Of a DNA stretch of 62,264 bases, positions 27,312 to 36,515 are shown piece after piece. The notes beneath the pieces were generated by a model. It saw nothing but the letters and a program-made list of their open reading frames with translations, had not been told where the DNA came from and did not search any database. Both the position numbers and the translations under genes were made by a program. Within the stretch, counting starts at the first letter, position 1; each line of letters starts with the position of its first letter. Source of the stretch: Burkholderia anthina (GTDB lineage Bacteria > Pseudomonadota > Gammaproteobacteria > Burkholderiales > Burkholderiaceae). The stretch covers positions 1 to 62,264 of the forward strand of contig NZ_CABVLY010000038.1 in assembly GCF_902498995.1 (NCBI RefSeq), in the 5' to 3' direction.

Positions 27312-27713
27312 TCACGCCGCGCAGGTCGTTTCCTGCAGATGGGTCCAGCGCACGACGCCTGCCGCGTCGCGCTCGAACACGGCCGTCGCGCGACGCGCGG
27401 GCAGCTCGCCCGACGCCGCATGCTGCGCCTCGAAATAGGTGAGCACCGCATGCGACGCATCGGCCGCGAGCACGCGGATTTCCGACAACGTGATGCGCAG
27501 CCCGGGCTTCACGCCGCCGAGCGTCGCGAACAGCGCACGCGTGCCGTCGCGATCGAGCGCGCGACCGTCGGTCATGATCATCGTGAAATCGTCGGAGAAC
27601 GGCGCGATCAGCACGTCGAGCGCCGCGGATGACGTGTCGACGCCGGCTAGCCAGCGTTCGATGACGACGAGGCTCGTATCGAGCGCGTCGAGATAGACCT
27701 GATGATCGGACAT
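27312..27713 (-). CDS. NTF2-fold (SnoaL/DUF4440-like) protein
   Basis: Protein of 133 residues whose length and strand pattern (LIAPFSDDFTMIMTDGRALDRDGTRALFATL, ending with VRWTHLQET) fit the SnoaL/DUF4440 family of small ligand-binding or isomerase-like proteins. The start MSDHQVYLD lies 18 bases after the terminator of the xdh operon, so it either uses a promoter that overlaps the terminator or depends on readthrough. Function unknown. Confidence 0.7.
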   Translation of the reverse strand: MSDHQVYLDALDTSLVVIERWLAGVDTSSAALDVLIAPFSDDFTMIMTDGRALDRDGTRALFATLGGVKPGLRITLSEIRVLAADASHAVLTYFEAQHAASGELPARRATAVFERDAAGVVRWTHLQETTCAA

Positions 27714-27730
27714 GGTGCCTGCACGAAAAA

Positions 27731-27755
27731 AATGCGCGGCCCCATGCCGCGCATT
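27731..27755 (-). terminator. Rho-independent terminator of the xdhABC operon
   Basis: Perfect 10-bp stem (27731-27740 with 27746-27755, five-base loop) followed on the minus strand by TTTTTTT within the stem end and beyond. It lies 46 bases beyond the xdhC stop and only 18 bases before the ATG of the NTF2-fold gene. Confidence 0.88.
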
Positions 27756-27801
27756 CCGTGCAGTGTATGCAAAAACGCGCGCGGGCGCGTCGCGCACGCG
27801 C

Positions 27802-28464
27802 TTATCGCGCGCAGCTCACGTCGTCGCGCAGGCGGCCCGCCGCGGCCGCCTTCGCATCGGCGACCGGCGTGCCCGAGCGCGCCTGCAGCAGTTCCGCGCA
27901 GACGGCCACCGCGATCGCGCCCGGTGCCTTGTCGACGATGCCCGCGACCCCGATCGGGCACACCATCTCCGTGAGCCTGACCGGATCGACGCCGCGCGCC
28001 GCGAGCCGGCGTTCGAACTTCACGCGCTTGGTGCGCGAGCCGATCATCCCGAAGTACGCGAAGTCGCGCCGCCGCATGATCTGCGCGGCGAGCGAGAAGT
28101 CGAGCGCGTGGTTGTGCGTCATCACGAGGAAGTACGTGCCGGGTGGCGCCGCGTCGACGACGGCCTCCGGCGTGTCGGTCGGCTCCGGCTGCACGTTCGG
28201 CGGACATTCGTCCGGGAACAGTTCGTCGCGCGTGTCGACCCACTGCACGACGCACGGCAATGCGCCGAGCAGCGTGACGAGCGCGTGACCGACGTGCCCC
28301 GCGCCGAACAGCACGATGTGCATCGGCGGCGGCGCGGCGCTCGCGCGGTTGCGCCGGCCGGTGCCTTGCGCGAACGCGTAGTCCGATGCGCTTGCGCACG
28401 CGCCGTCGCACCCGGCGACGGGCGCATGCGACGCGGCACGCAGCGAGCGGGCGGGCCCGTTCAT
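27802..28464 (-). CDS. xdhC: XdhC-like molybdenum cofactor insertion factor, N-terminal domain absent
   Basis: Protein of 220 residues that contains only the C-terminal Rossmann domain of XdhC (HIVLFGAGHVGHALV from about residue 50, YFLVMTHNHALDFSLAAQIM, FAYFGMIGSRTKRVKFE). XdhC proteins are normally about 300-350 residues and carry an N-terminal XdhC/CoxI domain; here that region is replaced by about 48 low-complexity residues. GGCGGAG stands seven bases before the chosen ATG, so the short form can be translated. It should help insert sulfurated cofactor into XdhB; whether the short form works is unclear. Confidence 0.8.
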   Translation of the reverse strand: MNGPARSLRAASHAPVAGCDGACASASDYAFAQGTGRRNRASAAPPPMHIVLFGAGHVGHALVTLLGALPCVVQWVDTRDELFPDECPPNVQPEPTDTPEAVVDAAPPGTYFLVMTHNHALDFSLAAQIMRRRDFAYFGMIGSRTKRVKFERRLAARGVDPVRLTEMVCPIGVAGIVDKAPGAIAVAVCAELLQARSGTPVADAKAAAAGRLRDDVSCAR

Positions 28465-28569
28465 GTCGGACTCCGCCGGGCCGCCCCGCAAGCATGCCAA
28501 TCGGCGTTCGAGAGACGGGGGGACTGCGCCCCCCCGGGCGAACACAGTGAGCGTGGGGGTCGTTTCATC

Positions 28570-30933
28570 TCAGCCTGCCCGCGCGGCGCTCGCCGCACGC
28601 ACCGCACACACCGCGCGCAGGATCGACTCGCCGGTGGCCGGCGCGTCGAGCGGCGGATTCACCCGGTAGTCGCCGACCGCGGCCACGGCATCGCGCACCG
28701 CGAAGAACACCGAGAACGGCAGCAGCAGCGGCGGCTCGCCGACGGCCTTCGAACGGTGGATGCTGTCCTCGACGTTGCGGTTCTGGAACAGCCGCACGTT
28801 GAACTCGGGCGGCGTGTCGTTGACGGTCGGGATCTTGTAGGTGGACGGCGCATGCGTCATCAGCTTGCCGCCCGCGTTCCACCACAGCTCCTCGGTCGTG
28901 AGCCAGCCCATCCCCTGGATGAACGCGCCTTCGACCTGGCCGATGTCGAGCGCCGGGTTCAGCGACGCGCCGACGTCGTGCAGCGCATCGACGCGCAGCG
29001 TGCGCATTTCGCCGGTCAGCGTGTCGATCACGACTTCCGACACGGCCGCGCCGTACGAGTAGTAGTAGAACGGCCGGCCCTGCAGCTTCGACTGATCCCA
29101 GTACAGCTTCGGCGTCGCGTAGAAACCGTCCGACCACAGCTGCACGCGCGCGAGATATGCCTTCGCGATCACCTCGCCGAACGGCACGCTCGTGCCGCCG
29201 ACCCACACGAAATCGTTGCCGAACTTCACGTCGGCCGCATCGACCTTGCCGTCGCCGAACTGCTTCGCGGCGAACACCGCGAGGCGCTCGCGCAGCTGGC
29301 GCGCCGCATCCTGCGCGGCCTTGCCGTTCAGGTCCGAACCCGTCGACGCCGCGGTGGCGGACGTGTTCGCGACCTTGCTCGTGTCGGTCGCCGTCACGCG
29401 AATCCGGCCGAAGCGGATGCCGAGCTCGTGCGCGACGACCTGCGCGACCTTGGTGTTGAGCCCCTGCCCCATCTCCGTGCCGCCGTGGTTCACGAGCACC
29501 GAGCCGTCGGTATAGATGTGCACCAGCGCGCCGGCCTGGTTGAAGTGCGTGACGTTGAACGCGATGCCGAACTTCACCGGCGTGAGCGCGATGCCCTTCT
29601 TCAGCACCGTGTTGCGCGCGTTGAATTCGCGCACGCCCGCGCGCCGCGCGCGGTAGCCGCTCGTCGCTTCGAGCTCGCCGAGCAGCTCCTGCAGCACGTT
29701 GTCCTCGACCGTCTGGCCGTAAGGCGTCACGTTGCGTTCCGTCTTGCCGTACAGGTTCGCGTAGCGCACGTCGAGCGGATCGCGGTCGAGCGAACGCGCG
29801 ACGTCGTCGAGGATGTACTCGATCGCGAACGCGCCCTGCGGGCCGCCGAAGCCGCGGAACGCGGTGTTCGACTGCGTGTTGGTCTTGCCGCAATAGCCGG
29901 CGATGTCGACGTCGCCGAGCCAGTACGCGTTGTCGAAGTGGCACACCGCGCGCGTCATCACCGGGCCCGATAGGTCGGCCGAGAAGCCGCAGCGCGACGT
30001 CATGTCGAGCGCGACGCCGTCGAGGCGGCCGTCGTCGTCGTAGCCGACGTCGAAGCGGTAATGGAAGTCGTGCCGCTTGCCGGTGATCATCATGTCGTCG
30101 TCGCGGTCCGGGCGCAGCTTCACGGGGCACAGCAGCTTCCACGCGGCGAGCGCCGCGCAGCAGGCGAACAGGCCCGACTGCGATTCCTTGCCGCCGAACC
30201 CGCCGCCCATCCGGCGGCATTCGACCAGCACGTTGTGCGACGCGACGCCGAGCACGTGCGCGACGAGGTGCTGCATTTCGCTCGGGTGCTGCGTCGAGCA
30301 GTACACGTGCATCCCGTCGTCGTCCTTCGGCACCGCGTACGCGATCTGCCCTTCCAGGTAGAACTGCTCCTGGCCGCCGAGCAGCATCTCGCCCGACTCG
30401 CGATGCGGCGCGGCGGCAAGCCGCGCGGCCGCGTCGCCGCGCGCGAGCTTCAGCGGCGGGATCACGTAGGTTTCGGCCTTGCGCGCCTCTTGCGCGGTCA
30501 GGATCGCGGGCAGCTCTTCGTAGTCGACCTGCGCGCGGCGCGCGGCAAGCCGCGCGGTTTCATGCGACGTCGCGACGACGATGAACATCGGCTGGCCGAC
30601 GAACTGCACGATGCCTTTGGCGAGCACCGGGTCGTCGTGGATGATCGGGCCGCAGTCGTTGACGCCGGGAATGTCGTCGGCCGTGAACACGGCGACCACG
30701 CCGGGCGTCGCGCGCACCGCGTCGAAGTTCATCGACACGATCCGCGCGTGCGGCTTCGCCGACAATCCGAGCGCCGCGTGCAGCGTGCCGGCGACGATCG
30801 GAATGTCGTCGGTGTAGGTCGCGCGTCCGCTCACGTGCAGGTGGGCGGATTCGTGTGCGCGTGACACGTGCACCTGCGCGGCGTCTGCCTGCGGATCGAG
30901 GGTGCTCAGGAACGGTTCTGCTTGCTGGTTCAT
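28570..30933 (-). CDS. xdhB: Xanthine dehydrogenase, molybdenum-binding subunit
   Basis: Subunit of 787 residues that oxidises hypoxanthine and xanthine to urate. An aldehyde-oxidase a/b hammerhead domain (about 20-130) precedes the molybdopterin-binding part, which shows GGGFGGKES, the SNTAFRGFGGPQG segment and, near the C-terminus, the catalytic glutamate in KAVGEPPLLLP. It starts 18 bases after the stop of xdhA. The xdhC stop-start gap on the other side is about 105 bases and contains a GC-rich element. Confidence 0.96.
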   Translation of the reverse strand: MNQQAEPFLSTLDPQADAAQVHVSRAHESAHLHVSGRATYTDDIPIVAGTLHAALGLSAKPHARIVSMNFDAVRATPGVVAVFTADDIPGVNDCGPIIHDDPVLAKGIVQFVGQPMFIVVATSHETARLAARRAQVDYEELPAILTAQEARKAETYVIPPLKLARGDAAARLAAAPHRESGEMLLGGQEQFYLEGQIAYAVPKDDDGMHVYCSTQHPSEMQHLVAHVLGVASHNVLVECRRMGGGFGGKESQSGLFACCAALAAWKLLCPVKLRPDRDDDMMITGKRHDFHYRFDVGYDDDGRLDGVALDMTSRCGFSADLSGPVMTRAVCHFDNAYWLGDVDIAGYCGKTNTQSNTAFRGFGGPQGAFAIEYILDDVARSLDRDPLDVRYANLYGKTERNVTPYGQTVEDNVLQELLGELEATSGYRARRAGVREFNARNTVLKKGIALTPVKFGIAFNVTHFNQAGALVHIYTDGSVLVNHGGTEMGQGLNTKVAQVVAHELGIRFGRIRVTATDTSKVANTSATAASTGSDLNGKAAQDAARQLRERLAVFAAKQFGDGKVDAADVKFGNDFVWVGGTSVPFGEVIAKAYLARVQLWSDGFYATPKLYWDQSKLQGRPFYYYSYGAAVSEVVIDTLTGEMRTLRVDALHDVGASLNPALDIGQVEGAFIQGMGWLTTEELWWNAGGKLMTHAPSTYKIPTVNDTPPEFNVRLFQNRNVEDSIHRSKAVGEPPLLLPFSVFFAVRDAVAAVGDYRVNPPLDAPATGESILRAVCAVRAASAARAG

Positions 30934-30951
30934 GTTCGGTGTTCTCCCTCG

Positions 30952-32511
30952 TCAGACGCGCGCCGCGTCGCTGGCAACTTCGGCGGCCACTTCACGCACG
31001 CTCAGCGCCTGCGGCGGCAGCGGATCGTGCGGGCGCGTCTCCAGCCAGAACCGGATCATCAGGTTCTTCGCGGTATCGAGGCGATACGCGCTCGTCGCAC
31101 GCATGTCGGACAGCGGCTGGTAGTCGCGCTCGAGCGCCTGCATCGCGGCCTGCGCGGTGGCTTCGTGCCACTGCGCGCCGTCGAGCACGGCTTCCGTGTG
31201 GGTCGCGCGCTTCGGCGTCGCGGCCATCCCGCCGAACGCGATGCGCGGCTCGCGCACCAGGTCGCCGTCCGCGATGAACGCGAACGCCGCGCACACGGCC
31301 GAGATGTCGGAGTCGAACCGCTTCGACAGCTTGTAGGTGCGGAACTGCAGCTTCGCGCGCGCGCCGGTGCGGGTCGGCACCTTCACGCCGATGACGAATT
31401 CGTGCGGCGCCATGTCCTTTTGCTGATAGCCCGTGTAGAGCGCTTCGAGCGGCAGCTCGCGCACCGTGTCGCCGCCGCGCAGCACGACCCGCGCGCCGAG
31501 CGCGATCAGGCCGGGCATCGAGTCGCCGATCGGCGAACCGTTCGCGACGTTGCCGCCGATCGTCCCCGCGTTGCGGATCGGCAGCGATGCGAAGCGCTTC
31601 CACATCTCGGTCAGCTCCGGATACGTGCCGGCAAGTGCCGCGTACGCCTTTTCGACCGTCACGCCCGCGCCGATCTCGATCCAGTCGTCGCCGTGCACGA
31701 CCTGCTGCAACTCGGCGATCTGGCCGACGTAGATCAGGTCGTCGAGCCGGCGCATCTGCTTGGTGACCCACAGGCCGATGTCGGTGCTGCCGGCGAGGAT
31801 CCGCGCGGCGGGACGCTCGACCTTCAGCGCGGCCAGCGCGTCGAGCGTGCGCGGCGCCGCGAATTGCGCGCCGTCGGCCGTCGTGTAGGCGAACGTGTCG
31901 TCGCGCTTGAGCGACGCGAGCGTGCGGGCGAGCACGGCCGTGTCGACCGTCGCCGACGGCTGCGGCGCACCTTCGCCGGTCGCGTCGAACATGCGCACCG
32001 CCGCGTCGACGATCGGCCGGTAGCCGGTGCAGCGGCACAGGTTGCCGGTCAGCGCATCGGCGATCTCGGTGCGCGTCGGCACGTCCTTCGCCTTCGCGCA
32101 CGCGCTGCCGCAGCCTTCGTGGCCATGCTTCTCGTACAGCGCCCACATCGACATCACGAAGCCGGGCGTGCAGAACCCGCATTGCGAGCCATGGCAATCG
32201 ACCATCGCCTGCTGCACCGGATGCAGCGAACCGTCCGGCTGGCGCAGGTCTTCCACCGTCAGCAACGCACGGCCGTCGAGCGTCGGCAGGAACTGGATGC
32301 ACGCGTTGACGGCCTTGAACGCGACCGTGCCCGCGTCGGTCAGCTCGCCGACGACGACCGTGCACGCGCCGCAGTCGCCTTCCGCGCAGCCTTCCTTGGT
32401 GCCGGTGCAGTGCGCGTCCTCGCGCAGATACTGCAGCACGGTGCGGGTGACGTCCGCGCCGCTGACTTCGCGGACTGCGTGACGATGGTAGAAGCGGATC
32501 GGCTCACTCAT
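30952..32511 (-). CDS. xdhA: Xanthine dehydrogenase, iron-sulfur/FAD subunit
   Basis: Subunit of 519 residues. Residues 1-165 hold two [2Fe-2S] clusters: the plant-type motif CAEGDCGAC and the CGFCTPG/CRCTGYRP pair. An FAD domain follows (AGSTDIGLWVTKQ; IRNAGTIGGNVANGSPIGD), then the CO-dehydrogenase flavoprotein C-terminal domain (FGGMAATPKRA). The start MSEPIRFYH was chosen since the ferredoxin fold begins immediately; 38 further upstream codons are open but not domain-like. First gene of xdhABC. Confidence 0.96.
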   Translation of the reverse strand: MSEPIRFYHRHAVREVSGADVTRTVLQYLREDAHCTGTKEGCAEGDCGACTVVVGELTDAGTVAFKAVNACIQFLPTLDGRALLTVEDLRQPDGSLHPVQQAMVDCHGSQCGFCTPGFVMSMWALYEKHGHEGCGSACAKAKDVPTRTEIADALTGNLCRCTGYRPIVDAAVRMFDATGEGAPQPSATVDTAVLARTLASLKRDDTFAYTTADGAQFAAPRTLDALAALKVERPAARILAGSTDIGLWVTKQMRRLDDLIYVGQIAELQQVVHGDDWIEIGAGVTVEKAYAALAGTYPELTEMWKRFASLPIRNAGTIGGNVANGSPIGDSMPGLIALGARVVLRGGDTVRELPLEALYTGYQQKDMAPHEFVIGVKVPTRTGARAKLQFRTYKLSKRFDSDISAVCAAFAFIADGDLVREPRIAFGGMAATPKRATHTEAVLDGAQWHEATAQAAMQALERDYQPLSDMRATSAYRLDTAKNLMIRFWLETRPHDPLPPQALSVREVAAEVASDAARV

Positions 32512-32860
32512 GTCTCTATCATTCTTCAAGTGGGGGCAAGGCGGCCTGCGCTCAGCGCTCGACCGACGTCTTTCTGACAGTTTGCACGCTATCACCATCA
32601 AATTCCGCAACCCATAGCCCATCACGCATGAGGCCCATATAACTGCCGCGATATGCGCGCCGGGGCCGCCGGGCGCGCCCGCCGCGCGTTGCCCCGCCTG
32701 GTTTTCCCGCTGGCCCGCTCCGGTCAGCCACCGATCTGTCGCCGATTAAAACGGGCCTTCATTAACTAAACGGTACATGCAGCAAAACCGGTTCCATGGG
32801 AAAATCCCGATTCCGTTTTTCGCCGCCTTCCGTTTCGTTTCGCTCATTCGTTCAGACCCC
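32512..32860. other. Divergent intergenic region, 349 bp
   Basis: Between xdhA and an MFS gene, and expected to contain both promoters. The part near the MFS gene is AT-richer (TTCATTAACTAAACGG at about 32758-32773). No clear inverted repeat, riboswitch or small gene was seen. Confidence 0.5.
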
Positions 32861-34075
32861 ATGTCCACCGATTCCGCCACACCGCCGCGCAGCGGGTTCG
32901 CCGTCACGCTGCAAATCGTGTCCGTCGTCTGCTTCACGTTCATCTGCTACCTGACCATCGGCCTGCCGCTCGCGGTGCTGCCGGGCTTCGTCCATGACGA
33001 CCTCGGTTTTTCCGCGATCGTCGCGGGCGGCGCGATCAGCGTCCAGTATTTCGCGACGCTCGCGTCCCGGCCGCTCGCCGGGCGCTTCGCCGATACGCTC
33101 GGCCCGAAGCAGACGGTGCTGCGCGGGCTGATCGGCTGCGGCATCTCGGGCGTGCTGCTGCTCGTCGCGCTGCTGCTGGCGCACTGGCCGGTCGGGAGTC
33201 TCGTGCTGCTGGTCGCGAGCCGGCTCGTGCTCGGCGTCGGCGAGAGCCTGTGCGGCACGGGTGCGATCCTGTGGGGCATCGGCCGGGTCGGTGTCACGCA
33301 CAACGCGAAGGTGATCTCGTGGAACGGCATCGCCACCTATGGCGCGCTCGCACTCGGCGCGCCGGTCGGCGTCGCGATCGCGCATACGCTGAATCCGGCG
33401 CTGATCGGCGTGATCGTGATCGCGCTCGCCGCGATCGGCTTCTATCTCGCGCGCATGATCGATTCCGTGCCGCTCGTGCACGGCGAACGGATGTCGTATG
33501 CGAGCGTGTTCACCCGCGTGCTGCCGCACGGCCTCGGCCTCGCGCTCGGCTCGGCCGGCTTCGGCTCGATCGCGACCTTCGTCACGCTGTACTACGCGGC
33601 GCGCCACTGGCCGAACGCCGCGCTGTCGCTGACCGTGTTCGGCACGCTGTTCATCGGCGCGCGCCTGCTGTTCGCGAACACGATCAAGACTTACGGCGGC
33701 TTCCGCGTCGCGATCGTGTCGTTCGCATTCGAATGCTCGGGCCTCGTGCTGCTGTGGCTCGCGCCCGTGCCGCACGTCGCGCTCATCGGCGCCGCGCTGA
33801 CCGGTTTCGGCTTCGCGCTGATCTTCCCGGCGCTCGGCGTCGAGGCCGTTGCGCTGGTGCCGCCGGCGAGCCGCGGCGCGGCGCTGTCCGCGTATTCGGT
33901 GTTCCTCGACCTGTCGCTCGGCATCACGGGCCCGCTCGCCGGCTATGTCGCCGGCGCGTTCGGCTATCCGCAGGTGTTCCTGTTCGCGGCCGTGGCCGCG
34001 GCGGCCGGCGTGGCGCTGTCGATGGTGCTGTACCAGCGGCAGGCGCGGGTCGAGGGGAGCGGCGCGGCGGCTTGA
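32861..34075 (+). CDS. MFS transporter (YhhS/UPF0226-like)
   Basis: Protein of 404 residues with 12 predicted membrane segments. The loop 2-3 motif reads SRPLAGRFADTLGPKQTV, and LDLSLGITGPLAGYVAG is seen in helix 11, the pattern of the YhhS/YfcJ group of putative drug or sugar exporters. Start MSTDSATPP was chosen as it leaves a short cytoplasmic N-terminus; the longer frame adds 28 unlikely residues. Convergent with the RES toxin gene, 27 bases away. Substrate unknown. Confidence 0.87.
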   Translation: MSTDSATPPRSGFAVTLQIVSVVCFTFICYLTIGLPLAVLPGFVHDDLGFSAIVAGGAISVQYFATLASRPLAGRFADTLGPKQTVLRGLIGCGISGVLLLVALLLAHWPVGSLVLLVASRLVLGVGESLCGTGAILWGIGRVGVTHNAKVISWNGIATYGALALGAPVGVAIAHTLNPALIGVIVIALAAIGFYLARMIDSVPLVHGERMSYASVFTRVLPHGLGLALGSAGFGSIATFVTLYYAARHWPNAALSLTVFGTLFIGARLLFANTIKTYGGFRVAIVSFAFECSGLVLLWLAPVPHVALIGAALTGFGFALIFPALGVEAVALVPPASRGAALSAYSVFLDLSLGITGPLAGYVAGAFGYPQVFLFAAVAAAAGVALSMVLYQRQARVEGSGAAA

Positions 34076-34102
34076 GCCGCGTCGCCACGGAAGCAACGCC
34101 GT

Positions 34103-34696
34103 TCAGCGCAGCAACACGTTGAAGTCCTGCAACACGCGGACGGCTTGAGGATGACGCCGGAACGGAACGGCGTCCTTGAGCGAGAGCTTGGGGGCGGCAC
34201 GATCGAAGAGCACGAGTGCCTCCGACGTATTGAGATGGCGTGACATGTATAGAAAGCCGTCGACCCGCCGGTGATGCCGATATACGGCAAGCGACCACTG
34301 CTGCGGAACGCCATACGGCACGATGGTCGACAACGCGCCGTCGCCACCCAGGTTTTTCAGCGACAAGCCGTGCAGGACGGCCACGGTCAACGGCGCGCCG
34401 TCAAATGACAGCACGTAGCGGTCGAGTTCGGTCGTCACGAGCGGAAAGCCGCCCTTCACCAGATCCGCAACTTCGTCGTGCAGCACCGTCTCGGCGAAAG
34501 CGCAATGCAGATCGAAACCGAAATAGCTGGTGCCGTACCGCCGCCGCTTGCGCGGATCGTCGAAGCGGTTGCCGCCCGACTTGCCGAAGTACGGCTCGCC
34601 GGTCGCGTATCGCGAAATGCGAACCAGCGCCGTCGGCTCCACCTCGCGGGTTGCCAGCGTCGCACTCGCGAAATGTTCCCCCGGCGCCGTCAGCAA
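34103..34696 (-). CDS. RES-domain toxin (NAD+ phosphorylase family)
   Basis: Protein of 197 residues with the RES domain: conserved arginine region VRISRYATGEPYFGKSGGNR, the RYGTSYFGFDLHCAFAE stretch with the family glutamate (about residue 69), and a conserved C-terminal STIVPYGVPQQWSLAVY. RES toxins degrade cellular NAD+. The only good ribosome site, AGGAGG, includes the stop codon of the antitoxin gene and stands five bases before a TTG codon at 34696, used here as the start; a CTG codon immediately follows as an alternative. Translation is thus coupled to the antitoxin. Its base composition is less GC-rich than its neighbours. Confidence 0.85.
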   Translation of the reverse strand: MLTAPGEHFASATLATREVEPTALVRISRYATGEPYFGKSGGNRFDDPRKRRRYGTSYFGFDLHCAFAETVLHDEVADLVKGGFPLVTTELDRYVLSFDGAPLTVAVLHGLSLKNLGGDGALSTIVPYGVPQQWSLAVYRHHRRVDGFLYMSRHLNTSEALVLFDRAAPKLSLKDAVPFRRHPQAVRVLQDFNVLLR

Positions 34697-34705
34697 ATAC
34701 GCCTC

Positions 34706-35371
34706 CTAGCGTTCCGAGAACGCCGTGGCGGCACGCTCGACCTCGTCCACCTTCCCGCGGGACAGCGCCGCCAGCGGCGTGACATTGCCGAGGGACGCCT
34801 TGGGCGTCGTGAAGAACTGCCATTTGCTCCATCCGGGCAAGCCGCCGAGACGCTGGGTCACCCTCCCCAGCACCTTGCGGTCGATATTGCCCGCCAGATA
34901 GAACGCCGGGTAGTACTGCGCGGTTCCGACATCGACCGTGAAAATGCGCCCCGATGCCACCGCCTTGCTGAGCGCCTGCCGCGTCATGCCGAGCCCGGTC
35001 CAGGTTTGCGCGGCCGGCAATAGCTTGCCGTCCGCAACCAGCACGTGGCGTTCGGCCTGTGCGCGCCGCTCCAGATCGGCGACGGCGACACCGGTGCGCG
35101 TATCCGTCGCGCCCTTCTTCCGGCCGGACGGCTTCCTGTCGCGCGTCGCGGCCGCCGCGATGCCGAACGTGATCGTACCGGCCAGATCGATGACCTGTGC
35201 AATGCCCACCTTGAACAGGTGCCCCAGTTGCTCGTCCGACAGCCTGAGCAGCGCACGGGCGCGATCCGGGCCGAGCATGGTTGCCGCGCCCACGGCACTG
35301 CGCAGTGCCTCCTCGGTCTCGACATCGAGAATCGCATCCGCGCCTTCAAGCGCATGAGCGTGCGTGGCCAT
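34706..35371 (-). CDS. Antitoxin of RES-type toxin-antitoxin pair (Xre/MbcA-like)
   Basis: Protein of 221 residues encoded directly upstream of the RES toxin. A central helix-turn-helix-like segment (GLGMTRQALSKAVASGRIF) and a C-terminal part (WSKWQFFTTPKASLGNVTPLAALSRGKVDEV) resemble the toxin-binding end of Xre/ParS/MbcA antitoxins, but it is longer than the usual 140-160 residues. AGGAGG precedes the ATG at 35371 by five bases; the GTG at 35377 lies inside that site and is rejected. It should bind the toxin and repress its own promoter. Family assignment rests mostly on context. Confidence 0.7.
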   Translation of the reverse strand: MATHAHALEGADAILDVETEEALRSAVGAATMLGPDRARALLRLSDEQLGHLFKVGIAQVIDLAGTITFGIAAAATRDRKPSGRKKGATDTRTGVAVADLERRAQAERHVLVADGKLLPAAQTWTGLGMTRQALSKAVASGRIFTVDVGTAQYYPAFYLAGNIDRKVLGRVTQRLGGLPGWSKWQFFTTPKASLGNVTPLAALSRGKVDEVERAATAFSER

Positions 35372-35400
35372 CTTCACCTCCTGACACAGCCGGAGGATCC

Positions 35401-35440
35401 AGCCTAGCCTCGAATCTAAACCAAGTCAACCGAGTCAACC
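35401..35440 (-). promoter_or_regulatory. Promoter and direct-repeat operator candidate of the RES module
   Basis: On the minus strand two copies of GGTTGACT occur with a 9-bp period (plus positions 35424-35431 and 35433-35440). The proximal TTGACT is followed after 17 bases by TAGGCT, giving a plausible -35/-10 pair. The overlapping direct repeat is a candidate site for antitoxin autoregulation. Confidence 0.45.
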
Positions 35441-35491
35441 ATTTCGGATGACCCCGGGGCCATGCCGTGCGGCGGCCCGCGTCATGCCAGC

Positions 35492-36382
35492 TCAGGCCGC
35501 CCGCAAAAACAGCCGCCGCGTCAGATCGAACGCAACGAGATTGCCGGCCAGCACGAGCAGCAGCCCGACCACCGCGAGCGGCGACCACTGGTAGCCCTCG
35601 AACACCGTCGACACCGCCAGCGCGACGATCGGGAACAACACCGTGCAGTACGCGGCGCGCTCCGGCCCGATCCGGCCGACGAGCGTCAGGTACGCGGTGA
35701 AGCCGATCACCGAACCGGGCACCGCGAGATACACGAGCGCGCCGAGATAGCGCGGGCTCGGATCGATCATGAACGGCATCCCGGCCACCGCGCTGCCGAC
35801 CGTCAGGATCGCCGCGCCGATCAGCATCGCCCAGCCGTTGGTCGCGAGCGGGTGCAGCCCCATCGACTGCATCCGGCTCGACAGCAGGTTGCCGGCGGAG
35901 AAGCACATCGTGCCCGCGAACGCGATCGCGAGGCCCGTCCAGGTCGCGTGATCGTTCAGATGGCCGGCCATCTGCTGCCAGAACAGGCACGCGATGCCGG
36001 TCAGCCCGAGCAATGCGCCGGCGATCGCGGACGGCCGCAGCGGTCGGCCCATGAACAGCCGGCCGTTGATCGAATTGAGCAGCGGCGCGGTCGAGAAGAT
36101 CACCGCGACGAGCCCGCTCGGCACGACCTGCTCCGCGTAATAGAAGCACAGGAAGTTCAGGCAGAACAGCGCGAAGCCCTGCGCGACGAGGTAGCGCCAC
36201 GCTTCGCGCGGCGGGCGGACCGGCCGGCGCATCACGCGCAGCAGCGCGAACAGCACGGCGGCCGCAAGCCAGAAGCGCCACGCGATCGACACGGGCGGCG
36301 GCACGGCGCCCAGTTGCCACTTGATCGCGATCCAGGTGGTGCCCCAGATCAGCACGGTGACGAAATAAAGCGACAGGTTCAT
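35492..36382 (-). CDS. EamA-family (drug/metabolite) transporter
   Basis: Protein of 296 residues with ten predicted membrane segments in two EamA repeats; the N-terminal FVTVLIWGTTWIAIKWQLG and the second-half FAGTMCFSAGNLLSSR are typical. It probably exports amino acids or other metabolites. The start MNLSLY was chosen since the first helix begins there. It is divergent from an AraC-family regulator 133 bases away, which may control it. Confidence 0.88.
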   Translation of the reverse strand: MNLSLYFVTVLIWGTTWIAIKWQLGAVPPPVSIAWRFWLAAAVLFALLRVMRRPVRPPREAWRYLVAQGFALFCLNFLCFYYAEQVVPSGLVAVIFSTAPLLNSINGRLFMGRPLRPSAIAGALLGLTGIACLFWQQMAGHLNDHATWTGLAIAFAGTMCFSAGNLLSSRMQSMGLHPLATNGWAMLIGAAILTVGSAVAGMPFMIDPSPRYLGALVYLAVPGSVIGFTAYLTLVGRIGPERAAYCTVLFPIVALAVSTVFEGYQWSPLAVVGLLLVLAGNLVAFDLTRRLFLRAA

Positions 36383-36515
36383 GGCGGCGATGCAGCGAAA
36401 CGAGTGAAACGGACGCCGACTATGCGGCCGCCCCGCCCGCGCGGATTGTCCGGAATTGCGGTCTTTTTCGGCCCGCCGCACGGCGCGTCGCGCACGCGCT
36501 TATACTCGGCGCATC

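Noticed and set aside
34706..35377. GTG start at 35377 for the RES antitoxin
   Set aside because: The GTG lies within the AGGAGGTG ribosome site itself; the ATG at 35371 is correctly spaced.
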